Numbered from the stretch's first letter, positions 8,196 through 16,879 are shown. The stretch is 54,189 nt of DNA from Dyadobacter psychrophilus (GCF_900167945.1 NZ_FUZA01000014.1:1-54189); one strand, 5' to 3'. A program made the numbers and translations. The notes: a model not told the origin generated them from the sequence alone.

Positions 8196-8558
8196 ATGGA
8201 AAATCAATACATAATAAAATTTGAAGATGTGGTTGCAAAAGACGCGAACCAATATGCATCAGAACTGACCACTCTCATCCGGAGTCTCGGCGAAGATATA
8301 CAGGTAGAACAAACAAGAGACAATGCTAGAACTCAGGATGCAGGCGCAACGGTCCTATTAATTTTGGGCACACCCGCTGCACTAGCACTTGCACGCGGTA
8401 TTGCGAAAGGGATACAGGCTATTCTCACTAAGTATAGAGACACAAGAATTGTCATTGAAGGCCCAAACGGAATGAAACTAGACGTAAAAGGTTTTACGGG
8501 ACTCCAAGCAATAGACATAACCGAAAAATTCCTACGAAATGGCCATACAGAGGTTTGA
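8196..8558 (+). CDS. EACC1-like component of a caspase conflict system
   Basis: A 120-residue protein. The N-terminal half is mixed alpha/beta (ELTTLIRSLGEDIQVEQT). A Gly/Ala-rich helix follows (ATVLLILGTPAALALARGI), then a KGIQAILTKYRD helix and a strand pair RIVIEGPNGMKLDVKGFTG. This pattern matches effector-associated constant component 1 (EACC1), a small protein described by comparative genomics next to effectors such as caspases, trypsins and TIR domains. Its last 20 bp overlap the start of the caspase gene, indicating translational coupling. Its function is thought to be regulation or tethering of the effector. The assignment is by pattern recognition, without a database search. Confidence 0.7.
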   Translation: MENQYIIKFEDVVAKDANQYASELTTLIRSLGEDIQVEQTRDNARTQDAGATVLLILGTPAALALARGIAKGIQAILTKYRDTRIVIEGPNGMKLDVKGFTGLQAIDITEKFLRNGHTEV

Positions 8559-10167
8559 CCAGGAAGGATATTCTACTCCTCGATCGGATGTTCTAGTGAT
8601 AATCCTAGGCGCTAGCGAATTTCCAAAATCGTCATTTGAGAGTAATATTGCATTCGCGAATGCTGCGGATGAAATAAGTAGGTATTTTTTGAGAAAATCA
8701 AGCTTTAATATAAATCCTGATAATCTGCTGAATCGTTTTAACGACCCCCGCAGTAGTAGTAGTATCCTAAAGGATATAGGAAACTTTATTCGAACAAGAG
8801 TTGATGAGTTGCGCGAAGAAGGTACCAGCGTAACTGATTTAATAATGTACTATGTAGGGCATGGAGCATTCGAAAAAAATGAATACTATTTGGCCATTCA
8901 AGACACTACTAATTCACACAAAGCATGGTCAAGCATACAAGCCGGCGCGCTGAATTCCGTTTTTGGCGAATACGCAGCATGGTTAAGAATCGTCATTATA
9001 TTAGATGCTTGCTTCTCTGCCGGACTAGCTTCACAAATGCAAGGGTCTTATTTCGAATTAGTAAAAGTTAACCTTGCGAAAAAACGAATAGCGACAAAGG
9101 GAATCTCGATCTTAGCGTCTTCATCAAAGGATGAAGTATCAATGGTAACTCGGGAAGGCAACCTTACGATGTTTACAAAAGCGCTGTTATTAGTACTTAA
9201 AAATGGTAGCCCTGATGTAAATAGCTCCAGATTAACCTTAGAAACTATTCATTTTTTATTACAACTTAAATGTGAGGAACTTTACGAATCCGACGCAATA
9301 CAACCACAAATTCACTCCCCTAAACAGCCAGAAGGAGTCGTGGCCCAAGTGGAATTATTCCCAAACGCATACTATGAAAAAGAAAAGGAATTTGAAAAGT
9401 TAAAGAAAGATATAATAATTAGACAAGACATTGAACTAGCCACTACAACGCGTAAGGAAGAAATTCGAAAACAGCAACTACTCGAAGCAACAGAGGAAGA
9501 ACTTCGTTTAAAAAAAATGTTTGAGCATCAAGATGCCATCAAGCAAAAAATTATTAACGAAGAAATTAAGTTACACAACGAAATTAATGAGCACGAAGAT
9601 GCATATCGGATTGAAGCTGAACAGGTCACTGGACGTCAGTTGAACTGGAAACTGTTAGACATGTGGTTACAGAATAAACAGTTGGAAAAGAACGGGGCAA
9701 TATTGAGAAAAGAGAAAGAACAGGCTGGTATTGAATCGTACATACAAGTTATAAATAGGAATATAGAAATCTACGATAGAAAGAGAAGCAACAACGAGGG
9801 CAATTACCAGGAGCTTTCTGAAACACTATTCGAATTTTATGAAAAAAGAAAACAAAATGAGGTTCAGCTTAAAGAAGTGATCTATGAAATCGCCAAATAT
9901 AAATCAGAATATAACGTTTATACGAGCATCTTTTCAGGGAAATTAAGAGCTGAATTTGAACAACATATATCAAAAAATTTACCTACTGACATAACTTTTC
10001 AGTCGATTGTCGACAACTATTCACAAAGGGATTATAAGAAATTGAAAAGAGGCCTTGACAGACAATATTTCGTAGAAAAGACTAAATCCAATTTAATCTT
10101 TGCGTTATATATATTGTTTTTGATTCTAGTTGTATATTCATGTTTCTCCGTGGAAGTAAATAGCTAA
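8539..10167 (+). CDS. Caspase-like (C14) protease with coiled coil and C-terminal membrane anchor
   Basis: A 542-residue protein with a caspase-fold domain at about residues 15-265. The catalytic dyad is visible: His108 in YYVGHGAF and Cys158 in IILDACFSAG, each after a hydrophobic strand, followed by ISILASSSKDE. Residues about 275-480 are highly charged and predicted coiled coil (EKEKEFEKLKKD). A single membrane helix closes the protein (NLIFALYILFLILVVYS, about 516-532), leaving a short tail. It is coupled to the EACC1-like gene by a 20-bp overlap. Bacterial caspase-like effectors cleave host proteins and cause cell death or dormancy on infection. The membrane anchor plus coiled coil suggests an oligomerising, membrane-located effector, which is inference. 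No typical sensor or NTPase gene follows. Confidence 0.85.
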   Translation: MAIQRFDQEGYSTPRSDVLVIILGASEFPKSSFESNIAFANAADEISRYFLRKSSFNINPDNLLNRFNDPRSSSSILKDIGNFIRTRVDELREEGTSVTDLIMYYVGHGAFEKNEYYLAIQDTTNSHKAWSSIQAGALNSVFGEYAAWLRIVIILDACFSAGLASQMQGSYFELVKVNLAKKRIATKGISILASSSKDEVSMVTREGNLTMFTKALLLVLKNGSPDVNSSRLTLETIHFLLQLKCEELYESDAIQPQIHSPKQPEGVVAQVELFPNAYYEKEKEFEKLKKDIIIRQDIELATTTRKEEIRKQQLLEATEEELRLKKMFEHQDAIKQKIINEEIKLHNEINEHEDAYRIEAEQVTGRQLNWKLLDMWLQNKQLEKNGAILRKEKEQAGIESYIQVINRNIEIYDRKRSNNEGNYQELSETLFEFYEKRKQNEVQLKEVIYEIAKYKSEYNVYTSIFSGKLRAEFEQHISKNLPTDITFQSIVDNYSQRDYKKLKRGLDRQYFVEKTKSNLIFALYILFLILVVYSCFSVEVNS

Positions 10168-10174
10168 TCTACAC

Positions 10175-10345
10175 CTATGCTGACGCCAACCACTTTCGAT
10201 ATTCCTCTACATTGTACCTAGCTTTTGTCAACAGGCTTGATGTGTTATTAATCATTTGTTCGCGAAGTTCGACATCGTCAGTTAAAATTCAGTCAACGTC
10301 TTTCTGCTTAGAAATCCGAACGGCAATTTTCTTCGCTAGCGAGCA
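10175..10345 (-). pseudogene. Remnant of an unknown gene with in-frame TGA
   Basis: On the minus strand the frame LAKKIAVRISKQKDVD meets TGA at 10295-10293, then continues ILTDDVELREQMINNTSSLL and ends WLASA at TAG (10177-10175). ILTDD after an alternating strand recalls PIN-like folds, but the match is weak. It lies convergent to the caspase gene and in a stretch of several gene fragments. Confidence 0.4.
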
Positions 10346-10347
10346 TC

Positions 10348-10560
10348 GTGGGTAAGCAGTTAGCCCAGAGAAAGGTCTTGGCCCCGGACCGGCAGGAATC
10401 TAGCCGGATCCTGCAAGATTTAATTATTTGCGGTGCACAAGGTATCATTTTGGGTTGTACCGAAATTTCATTTTTGGTGTCTCAGACAGATAGTGGCATT
10501 CCTCTGTTTCTTATGATGGAGCTCCATGCCCTGGCTTCGGCAGAACAGTTCGTCTGTTAA
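10348..10560 (+). pseudogene. C-terminal fragment of an aspartate/glutamate racemase family protein
   Basis: A 70-residue frame holds the conserved C-terminal signature of Asp/Glu racemases: GAQGIILGCTEISFLV with the second catalytic Cys, then IPLF and a degenerate LHA motif. The N-terminal two thirds (about 160 residues), including the first catalytic Cys, are missing, and the sequence upstream encodes a different remnant on the other strand. It is a truncated, non-functional copy. Confidence 0.65.
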
Positions 10561-10742
10561 TCTAGCAGGTCTGTTTGAAAATAACCCAGCTCAGAGTCTT
10601 CCACAAAGCCAAACTCAGTAGGTCCGGCCCCCGCTGTCATAAGCTCGAAAATGACTTTACAAGCACTTTCATCATTTCTGAGCTCCGTCAAATGGTTTGT
10701 ATTGCATGGTCCTGGGAAGGTTAGCTTTGATCACTTCATACT
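10558..10742 (-). pseudogene. Frameshifted gene remnant
   Basis: A minus-strand frame reads YEVIKANLPRTMQYKPFDG from 10742, then a frame change leads to TELRNDESACKVIFELMTAG and EDSELGYFQTDLLD, ending at TAA 10560-10558. It is convergent with the racemase fragment and shares its stop triplet on the opposite strand. The family is not recognised. Confidence 0.35.
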
Positions 10743-10822
10743 ACCCGACTTTTTATAGAGCTGTAAATTCCGCCGGTCAAATTAACCATATTATTGAGGC
10801 AGGCCTACATTGCTTCGAAACA

Positions 10823-11119
10823 TTAAATTTCTCTGTCAGGCAAGGCCAGGTAAGCTTTAACGAGGCAGTTATAAATGGTGGCTTTATTTAAACTGCCCGA
10901 GTCCCTTAGTTTGAATTCGAAGAGCCTGTCAGTGTATTCATCATAGACAAAGAATAGCAACGGGTCTTCGCGCGTGTAAATCTTATGGGGCTTGTTTCCA
11001 ATCCATCCCATATAAGCCATAAAGTGGTCGAGCTTGAATTCTTTGATCTCCCGGATAAATTGATAATCAGTCATGCCAGTCAATTTCCGGCTATTTACCT
11101 TATACCAAAGCCAATGCAC
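10823..11119 (-). CDS. Hypothetical protein (98 residues), possibly a remnant
   Basis: An aromatic-rich small frame. The internal ATG at residue 16 gives a more plausible start (MTDYQFIREIKEFKLDHFMAYMGWIGN, start 11074) than the long form. The middle (PLLFFVYDEYTDRLFEFKL) looks like beta strands of a compact domain. It lies in the fragment-rich stretch between the caspase and DUF3800 genes, so it may be truncated. No family is recognised. Confidence 0.4.
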   Translation of the reverse strand: MHWLWYKVNSRKLTGMTDYQFIREIKEFKLDHFMAYMGWIGNKPHKIYTREDPLLFFVYDEYTDRLFEFKLRDSGSLNKATIYNCLVKAYLALPDREI

Positions 11120-11376
11120 GAATGCAGTTAGCCGCCGGTGCGATTGATTTAACTAACGGCAGTTCCTGAATGATCTCTGGACTTGAATGTCTAGTTGTAA
11201 GCTTGTAATTGTTCCACTTGCAGTAACAGAATTATACTGAAGTGAGCGCTAGTGTATTTCCATGCTTCGAGTAAGCAAAAGCTTTGTTGACTTGGTAAGA
11301 TGTGTCATTAAGTACAAACTGCGCCCTTCTAACCTGTTTACAACCGACCTTCAAAAATGCTCAATAACGACTTTTA

Positions 11377-12531
11377 TCAATCAATTACTTTACGGATCAC
11401 TTTATACTCATCGGCAGCGAGCACATCGATCTTGCCATCGGTCGCCATATAGATCTGGTCACGGAACCGTTTTACGCGTGAAAGCATGGGCTCGATGATC
11501 GTGTTACTATGGCCTATAAAATCATATAAGTCTTGCTGGCTTGCAGGCAGCTTATATCCACGCGAGCTACTGGCAATCAGCACACCGGCGTCCCGGAGTG
11601 GAGCAATCACTTTCGTTTGAAAATAATGAAGCGAAACATTCTTTCCCCTTCTGGCCCTGATATGCTCTATGAGCTCAAAGCTGGTGATGTAACGCGTTGG
11701 GCTAATATGCCGGAAATGAAAAAGCAGGTAGCTCAGGCTGCTTACCTGGTCGATGGCCTGGGGGGCCTTGTCGACGGATTTGCGATGCAGAAAATCATTG
11801 GCCAGGTTGACGCTGAGCTCCGATAAAAGCGGATCGAAACTGGGGCCCGGCTGTGGCTGATTGATCAAGTTATGGGCAAAGGCATCCGGCCAAAACCTGA
11901 TGGTTAAAACCTTGCGTTTGAGAATTTGGATAAACTCCCCTCTTTGATCAGTGATTTCTGTTTCATCGTAGCAGCGCGCGAGCGTCCCTGCAATAAAATG
12001 GGCGAGCTGGACAATTGGGCTATCGTTAGCGGCCACAAAGCCAAAGGAGGATTCGTTGAAAAGGTTGGCGATATGGTTCTGCTGCACATAACTAATAAAG
12101 CCTTTCATAAAGGTTTCATCCCCGGTTCGGTCGGCAACCATTTCCAAATCCGGAAAGATCCTAAACAACTCCCGGTCGGCCAGGCCATGCAGGAACTTGA
12201 AAAAGGAGCCTTTGTAGCGGAGCCCCTCCCCTATCAACTGGCGCTTATCGATGATAACTGAGAAAACCTGGAATGGCAACTCTTCCAGGTCTTCCAGCAC
12301 TTCTTTCCTTTTAATATGGTTATTACCGGTCTTTTCTGAGTCAATTTGTCCACCATCGAAGTGACGTTTACTAACCGCCTTAAGCACTGCTAGGACATTT
12401 TCAACATCTGCCCTGCCGATGATAAGGGCAGTAACAATGAAATGGGTTGTTGGCAAGATCCCGGACGGGCCCTTTTTGGAAAAGTCAAGTGCGTTGTTGC
12501 CCCACTCACTTAAAAATGCTGTATGATGCAT
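11377..12531 (-). CDS. DUF3800 domain protein
   Basis: A 384-residue protein with the DUF3800 fold in its first about 240 residues: an N-terminal acidic strand (AFLSEWGNNALDF), THFIVTALII, the conserved KTGNNHIKRKEVLEDL and FSVIIDKRQL, and near the end IVQLAHFIAGTLARCYD. These acidic positions match the RNase H-like arrangement proposed for DUF3800, although the usual first-strand Asp-Glu pair reads Ser-Glu here. A C-terminal extension (about 245-384) includes a possible winged-helix region (HYFQTKVIAPLRDAGVLIASSSRGYKLP). DUF3800 proteins are frequent on mobile elements and suspected nucleases. The function here is unknown. It is separate from its neighbours by 64 bp downstream of the 162-residue gene. 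Confidence 0.8.
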   Translation of the reverse strand: MHHTAFLSEWGNNALDFSKKGPSGILPTTHFIVTALIIGRADVENVLAVLKAVSKRHFDGGQIDSEKTGNNHIKRKEVLEDLEELPFQVFSVIIDKRQLIGEGLRYKGSFFKFLHGLADRELFRIFPDLEMVADRTGDETFMKGFISYVQQNHIANLFNESSFGFVAANDSPIVQLAHFIAGTLARCYDETEITDQRGEFIQILKRKVLTIRFWPDAFAHNLINQPQPGPSFDPLLSELSVNLANDFLHRKSVDKAPQAIDQVSSLSYLLFHFRHISPTRYITSFELIEHIRARRGKNVSLHYFQTKVIAPLRDAGVLIASSSRGYKLPASQQDLYDFIGHSNTIIEPMLSRVKRFRDQIYMATDGKIDVLAADEYKVIRKVID

Positions 12532-12595
12532 AATGGCTTAGGCCGGAGACCGGCAAAGTGATTAACGTTTAGTGGATACCGGCAAGGGTACCTGA

Positions 12596-13084
12596 TTATT
12601 CTACGGGCTGATCATCTGTTTGCTGGCTATCCTTTGGCCTGCGTCCCCGTGGTTTGCCGGTATAGGGTACTTTTTCAGATGCCTGCTCAGGTGAGATTTC
12701 CAGTGCGTAGCCAACTGAACCCTCATGCTGAAAGATTGAAGCGGTGAACACATATTTCTGACTACCATAATCGATACCTCCTTTACTAAGGATTAAATCA
12801 AGGGGCAAGGAATAGCCGCGACCGGAGCGTGTGATAGAAAAAGCGCCATCCTGATTTGTGGGAACCAGGTAAAGGTTTTTGATCTTACGTTTGCCGTCAT
12901 CAGTGCCTACCAGGAACCTGGTTGTATCGGGTTCAATCCCCAGCTCTTCAATGGTCAATGACGGGAACACGATCTTGCCAGCAGCGGAAATATAGCCTTT
13001 GGGAAGTGATTTTGCCTTTGCTTTCTTGTCTACTTTTTGCTCATTTTCCTGTGGTGAAAAGAAGCGGATACTTTTAGCTTTCAT
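12596..13084 (-). CDS. Hypothetical basic protein with acidic tail (162 residues)
   Basis: I place the start at 13084 (MKAKSIRFFSPQENEQKVDKK). The frame extends to 13189, but the extra 35 residues overlap the neighbouring resolvase region poorly and look like translated leader. The body is a compact alpha/beta domain (TRFLVGTDDGKRKIKNLYLVP, GYSLPLDLILSKGGIDYG) followed by a basic hook TGKPRGRRPKD and a short acidic end. GRRPKD resembles an AT-hook-like DNA-binding segment. It lies 117 bp after the resolvase gene on the same strand and precedes DUF3800. No family is recognised. Confidence 0.65.
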   Translation of the reverse strand: MKAKSIRFFSPQENEQKVDKKAKAKSLPKGYISAAGKIVFPSLTIEELGIEPDTTRFLVGTDDGKRKIKNLYLVPTNQDGAFSITRSGRGYSLPLDLILSKGGIDYGSQKYVFTASIFQHEGSVGYALEISPEQASEKVPYTGKPRGRRPKDSQQTDDQPVE

Positions 13085-13201
13085 TAATGGGTTTGGATTG
13101 GTGAATAACGCAGTGTGCAATATATAAATCAGATGCCAAACAAAAAGGGCCAGCAAAGCAAATACACATGCATGGAAAGTGGATACCACTTGCTGTTGTG
13201 G

Positions 13202-13789
13202 TTATTTTGTGTTTGCTGTCGCGAGCCCATGTTCCACCTCCTTAACATAACGATATACTGTTGCCCGGCTAATCCCAAGGACTTTGCCAATCTCGGCCAC
13301 AGTTTTATCCTGCTTGTCATAAAGCGCTTTGGCAGCATGTGCCTTGGACTGGGCCTCCTTGTTTAATCCCTTAGGCTTCCCTCCCATTCTACCACGTGCC
13401 CTGGCAGCTGACAAGCCGGCCTTTGTTCTATCCCGTATCAAGTCACGTTCGAACTCGGCCAGTGAAGCAAAGATGTTAAAGATCAACCGGCCTTGTGCTG
13501 TGGTTGTATCAATAGCATCGTTCAGGCTCCGGAAGCCAATCTGGTTTTGTTGGAATTCATTAACTAAATGGATTAGGTCTTTTAAGGAACGGCCGAGCCG
13601 GTCGAGCTTCCAGACGACAATGGTGTCCCCTGCCCTAGCTGTATCTAAAAGCTTGTTAAGTTCCGGCCGCTCTTTGACGGATGACACTTTCTCGCGAAAG
13701 ATGCGTTCGCACCCTAACTTTTTTAGGTCGTCAATTTGAAGGTCTAGGTTCTGGTCCTGAGTGGAAACCCTTGCATATCCAAAAATCAT
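13202..13789 (-). CDS. Serine recombinase, resolvase/invertase type
   Basis: A 195-residue small serine recombinase. The catalytic domain opens IFGYARVSTQDQNLDLQ with the nucleophilic Ser9 in VST. VWKLDRLGRSLKDLI supplies the conserved Arg residues, and FNIFASLAEFERDLIRDRT leads into the long E helix. A C-terminal helix-turn-helix follows (TVAEIGKVLGISRATVYRYV). It is full length. It lies in the plasmid backbone, distinct from the transposon resolvase at 38637 though similar in sequence, and probably resolves plasmid multimers. An inverted repeat directly upstream (13796-13848) is a candidate recombination site. Confidence 0.9.
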   Translation of the reverse strand: MIFGYARVSTQDQNLDLQIDDLKKLGCERIFREKVSSVKERPELNKLLDTARAGDTIVVWKLDRLGRSLKDLIHLVNEFQQNQIGFRSLNDAIDTTTAQGRLIFNIFASLAEFERDLIRDRTKAGLSAARARGRMGGKPKGLNKEAQSKAHAAKALYDKQDKTVAEIGKVLGISRATVYRYVKEVEHGLATANTK

Positions 13790-13790
13790 A

Positions 13791-13853
13791 TTGTTTGTCT
13801 CACTAATTCAATCAAAGGTACGAAAAAGCGACAAAGAAATATGAGACAACAAT
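13791..13853. promoter_or_regulatory. Candidate res site of the plasmid resolvase
   Basis: TTGTTTGTCTCA at the gene start is mirrored by TGAGACAACAA near 13842-13852, with about 40 bp between the arms. Resolvases bind paired inverted sites upstream of their own gene. Only one such pair is visible. Confidence 0.35.
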
Positions 13854-13989
13854 TTAAGACACTTTTGTATAACTAAACATATAGTAAGTTGATATATCAA
13901 CCAGTCTCTCAAAACGGAGGTTTCCTGAGACTACGCTTTATTGTGAATTCCAACCTTCTCTTACTTGAAAAGTGTAGAATAATGTGGAG

Positions 13990-14325
13990 TTAATTAATAC
14001 CATCTGCGTCTTTTAGCTTATTCAGAATCTTGGAAAGGTCTAAACCTGCCGATTCAACAAGTATTTCGCTGAAATCAACGCAGTCAATGATGCCAATACC
14101 TCCTGATGGTTTCAATTCAGTATTGTCTTCCAGAACAATTCTGTAATTAAGGTCTTCGATATTAGAAATGCCCTTCTTGTCAAAGTGTCTTTGAATTTGG
14201 TGTTTGTACTTTTCGTAATTTTCATTTGGAAACAAATTGCCCCCAATGGCACCCATGCTTTCGTCTGTGACTGAAAAGTTAGTCTTTCCGATTTCCTCGT
14301 ACCCTACGTATATTGACGCTTTCAT
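13990..14325 (-). CDS. Hypothetical protein (111 residues)
   Basis: The likely start is the ATG at 14325 (MKASIYVGYEEIGKTNFSVTD). The frame opens 12 codons earlier, at 14361, but that extension is Cys/Arg-rich and unlikely. The protein is acidic, with a strand-rich N-terminus, GGNLFPNENYEKYKHQIQRHF in the middle and a C-terminal helix (DLSKILNKLKDADG). I do not recognise the family. It could be a small immunity or antitoxin-like protein, but nothing in the sequence proves that. The next gene is divergent, 470 bp away. Confidence 0.55.
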   Translation of the reverse strand: MKASIYVGYEEIGKTNFSVTDESMGAIGGNLFPNENYEKYKHQIQRHFDKKGISNIEDLNYRIVLEDNTELKPSGGIGIIDCVDFSEILVESAGLDLSKILNKLKDADGIN

Positions 14326-14629
14326 ACAGCTACACCGCTCTTTAATATTTCTTAATACCATTCTTCTTATCCAGATGTACTGAGACAGGAAGATACTGCT
14401 TTAACTGTTGAACAGAAAGCCTATTTATAGGAAAGTAATGATGATCTTGATAACCAGTCGTTGATACTGTGTCTCAGAAAACCCTCGGACGTGAGACACT
14501 CATCCCTGCTGATCATGATTTAAAACAGTCGCACGGATCGGACGTTATTTGCGACTATCAATTTATTTGATTAACCCTGTAAAACATTTGATGTTCAACA
14601 GGTCATTCGACCAATTACCTCCAACCCCG

Positions 14630-14667
14630 ACACCTATGTTTGACGTAAGAATCGTCATAACAGGTGT
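14630..14667. promoter_or_regulatory. Long imperfect palindrome upstream of the FRG gene
   Basis: Arms ACACCT...TGACG (14630-14645) and CGTCA...AGGTGT (14653-14667) are nested around a 7-nt centre. Part of the left arm, ACCTATGTT, recurs at 14717-14725. It may be an operator or a recombination site. The rest of 14362-14794 shows no gene. Confidence 0.35.
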
Positions 14668-14794
14668 AAACTAAAACACTACATGTCAACCTAATATAAG
14701 TTTTGGGGTTTTTTCAACCTATGTTAACGTCAGAAATTAAGTAATTTAGAGATCGTATTTTTAATTTGTTATAAGCTAGACGAACTTTTCATTT

Positions 14795-15493
14795 ATGTAT
14801 GCAACCCAAATTTCTACTCTAGATCAATACTTGAAAATCATTGAGCCATTAACGTCCTCAAACGACATTTTACTTTTTCGTGGTCAAGATCAAGACAAGC
14901 CTTTATTGCCTTCAATTGCTCGCGATGATAAGAGAAACGATGAAAGTTTAGTCAAAACTGAAGAGGATATGTTGAGAGAGCTGAAACGTCGCGCACCACT
15001 TTTGCTTTCAAGAGAGCCCAAAACGGATTGGGAATGGCTTGTTATTGCACAACATTTTGGTTTAAGGACAAGACTTCTAGATTGGTCGAGCAATCCACTT
15101 ATAGCCCTGTGGTTTGCTTGCAGGTCTCTGTCCAGCACTGATTCAGTAATTTATATCCTAGAAGCTAGCAAAAATTTTTTAGTAGACTATGAAGCGAATG
15201 AATCGCCGTTTAAAATTACTCACACTCGAATTTTACGGCCTCCTATGAACAACGACAGGATAGTTGCCCAAGCCGGATGGTTTACTGTACATAAATGTTC
15301 TTCAAAGCTAGGTAAATTCATACCACTTGAAGAGAATGCCGATATGAAGCATATGGTTAGAAAGGTCATTGTTAAGCCGAATGATAAGATCACTCTAATA
15401 CAAAAAGTATCAATTCTTGGAATTAATAATCAATCAATATACCCAGATATTGAAGGCTTGTGCCGACACCTGAATACCTCATACTTTAACTAA
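14795..15493 (+). CDS. FRG-domain protein
   Basis: A 232-residue protein with an FRG domain across its first about 190 residues. The diagnostic motifs are ILLFRGQDQD (residues 26-35) and LVIAQHFGLRTRLLDWSSNPLIALWFA, typical of the family, in which the F-R-G triplet gives the name. The C-terminal part (PPMNNDRIVAQAGWFTVHK) matches the usual R-x-x-AQ-x-G-x-F segment. FRG domains are found in phage-defence and toxin contexts and have been proposed to be related to ADP-ribosyltransferases. The biochemical role is unproven. It is a single gene with no obvious partner. An imperfect palindrome lies 130 bp upstream. Confidence 0.85.
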   Translation: MYATQISTLDQYLKIIEPLTSSNDILLFRGQDQDKPLLPSIARDDKRNDESLVKTEEDMLRELKRRAPLLLSREPKTDWEWLVIAQHFGLRTRLLDWSSNPLIALWFACRSLSSTDSVIYILEASKNFLVDYEANESPFKITHTRILRPPMNNDRIVAQAGWFTVHKCSSKLGKFIPLEENADMKHMVRKVIVKPNDKITLIQKVSILGINNQSIYPDIEGLCRHLNTSYFN

Positions 15494-15592
15494 ATCTTGG
15501 ATTTTTTAATAATATATATATCACTGTATTTCAAGAAGTTACTTATGCTTGCCATTAATCAGAGAGTATAAATTACCCTATACAACCACGGA

Positions 15593-15709
15593 ATGAAAGA
15601 ATCCCTTGAATCAGCTCGAAATGTCCACAAATGCATTGAAAAATTGAGGAAGAGAATTCATGATCAACCATTTCTACCCCGAATTGATCCACCTAGTCCG
15701 ACAAGTTAG
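15593..15709 (+). other. Short frame in the FRG-DUF2958 gap
   Basis: A 38-codon frame (MKESLESARNVHKCIEKLRK...) is amphipathic and basic and could be a small gene. No family or partner is known. The remaining 15494-15763 shows nothing. Confidence 0.25.
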
Positions 15710-15763
15710 TGATCTGCATTAGTTCAGACATCATTTTTTCTTAGCGCGGATGTATTTTCTACA

Positions 15764-16039
15764 ATGCTTGTGGCGCCATCATGGCTCCTATCCGAATTGG
15801 ATCCTTATTATGACATTGCTTTCGGACTTTGCGACCTCGGTATGGATTTGCCAGAATTGAGAAATGTTTCAATCGCGAACTGGAAAAGTCCAGCACCCAA
15901 CGCTGAGTATCCCATTTGTAGAATGGGACAAGCACTTCGTCCCTCCTACCCTATGAGCGTTTACCACAAAGCCGCACGCATGAACAAGCAAATCACAACG
16001 GATCAAGAAAGCTGGCAATTGCGCACCTTTCTTGATTAA
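15764..16039 (+). pseudogene. N-terminally truncated DUF2958 protein
   Basis: A 91-residue frame holds the core DUF2958 signature: WLLSELDPYYDIAFGLCDLGMDLPELRNVS, followed by the C-terminal SVYHKAARMNKQI segment. In intact members about 40 residues precede WLLSE, beginning with a conserved region that is missing here, and the centre (normally an LGLP segment) reads atypically. DUF2958 proteins are common on plasmids. This copy is probably a remnant. Its first Met may be fortuitous. Confidence 0.6.
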
Positions 16040-16062
16040 ATAGACCTAAGTAACGATTTATT

Positions 16063-16650
16063 TCAGTATGGTAATATGTCTATATTGGCAGGTCCACCTT
16101 CACATTTTTTAAATATTCTGATCTCTTTAATTTTACTAAGATCCAATCCTTCCCGAGTTCGAAAATTAGCAAAGTAGTCAGCGTAAGAAGTAACTTTTTC
16201 GGCAATTATCTTTCCATCCATATCAATTAGGGAAACAGTCATACCAGGTGTACAGCCATCTACTACACGCATATTAATGCTTTTGATATCGGAATAATAT
16301 GAAACATCAATAACTAATGATGTTCCAATATTGAGCGTCAGGTAACCATCCAGAATTTTACTGCCGCAAGAGTGGTTGTCATTCGGTATATCATCAACCA
16401 GGGTAAATTTCAAATTCTTGAATTCACTAATCACACCGCATTCAGGATTTTTGAATTCAGTCAGATCGTTACTTGGATTTGTATTTTTACTTCCAAACAG
16501 CAGATATATCCCATTTTTGTGCTTTTCTAATAAAGACACTCTTGTTTCTTTTGCTGGATCAGGTTTTGGATCGTCTTTCGGGTCATCTTTAGGACAAGCC
16601 CATAATGTAAGACAAAGGATCGGGAGGAGCGCAAGGGTAAATCTTTTCAT
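16063..16650 (-). CDS. Secreted lipoprotein of unknown function
   Basis: The start at 16650 gives a clear lipoprotein signal, MKRFTLALLPILCLTLWAC, with the lipid-modified Cys19, followed by an Asp/Lys/Pro-rich linker (PKDDPKDDPKPDPAKE). The longer frame to 16713 only adds an unlikely leader. The mature part contains four Cys (ECGV, SCGS, GCTP, KCEGG) that could form disulfides, and beta-rich sequence. It is an envelope protein of about 195 residues. I do not recognise the family. It is divergent from parA. Confidence 0.75.
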   Translation of the reverse strand: MKRFTLALLPILCLTLWACPKDDPKDDPKPDPAKETRVSLLEKHKNGIYLLFGSKNTNPSNDLTEFKNPECGVISEFKNLKFTLVDDIPNDNHSCGSKILDGYLTLNIGTSLVIDVSYYSDIKSINMRVVDGCTPGMTVSLIDMDGKIIAEKVTSYADYFANFRTREGLDLSKIKEIRIFKKCEGGPANIDILPY

Positions 16651-16765
16651 TTTAGAGAGAGGTTTGAGTAGTATACAAAAATATACAAATGGAAGCGTAT
16701 CTGCATGTGACATTTGAAGCTTTTATTAAGCGTTACAAAACATGTTAAAATAAACTTTGTTTTTG

Positions 16766-16856
16766 ACGTTAAAAAAACCACCTTATAAACGTTAAATATG
16801 GCTTTGTTTTAAACATATTTTGCTATTCCAAAATAAACATCTATTTTGGCGTTAAA
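16766..16856 (+). promoter_or_regulatory. Three RCGTTAAA repeats upstream of parA
   Basis: ACGTTAAA at 16766 and 16789 and GCGTTAAA at 16849 are direct repeats in the 230-bp parA leader. Two further copies lie before rep (17819 and 17842). They are probable binding sites for the partition partner protein or Rep, acting as operator and/or centromere. Confidence 0.55.
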
Positions 16857-16879
16857 ATTAATGTCTAAACAAACGTATC

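Noticed and set aside
2767..10345. Possible UGA recoding, since several decayed frames contain in-frame TGA
   Set aside because: Many intact genes here end in TGA (for example the MmeI-like gene and the maturase), so UGA is a stop. The interrupted frames are better explained as pseudogenes.
14630..14667. Integron attC site
   Set aside because: The arms do not carry the attC core (GTTRRRY/RYYYAAC), and no integrase gene is present.
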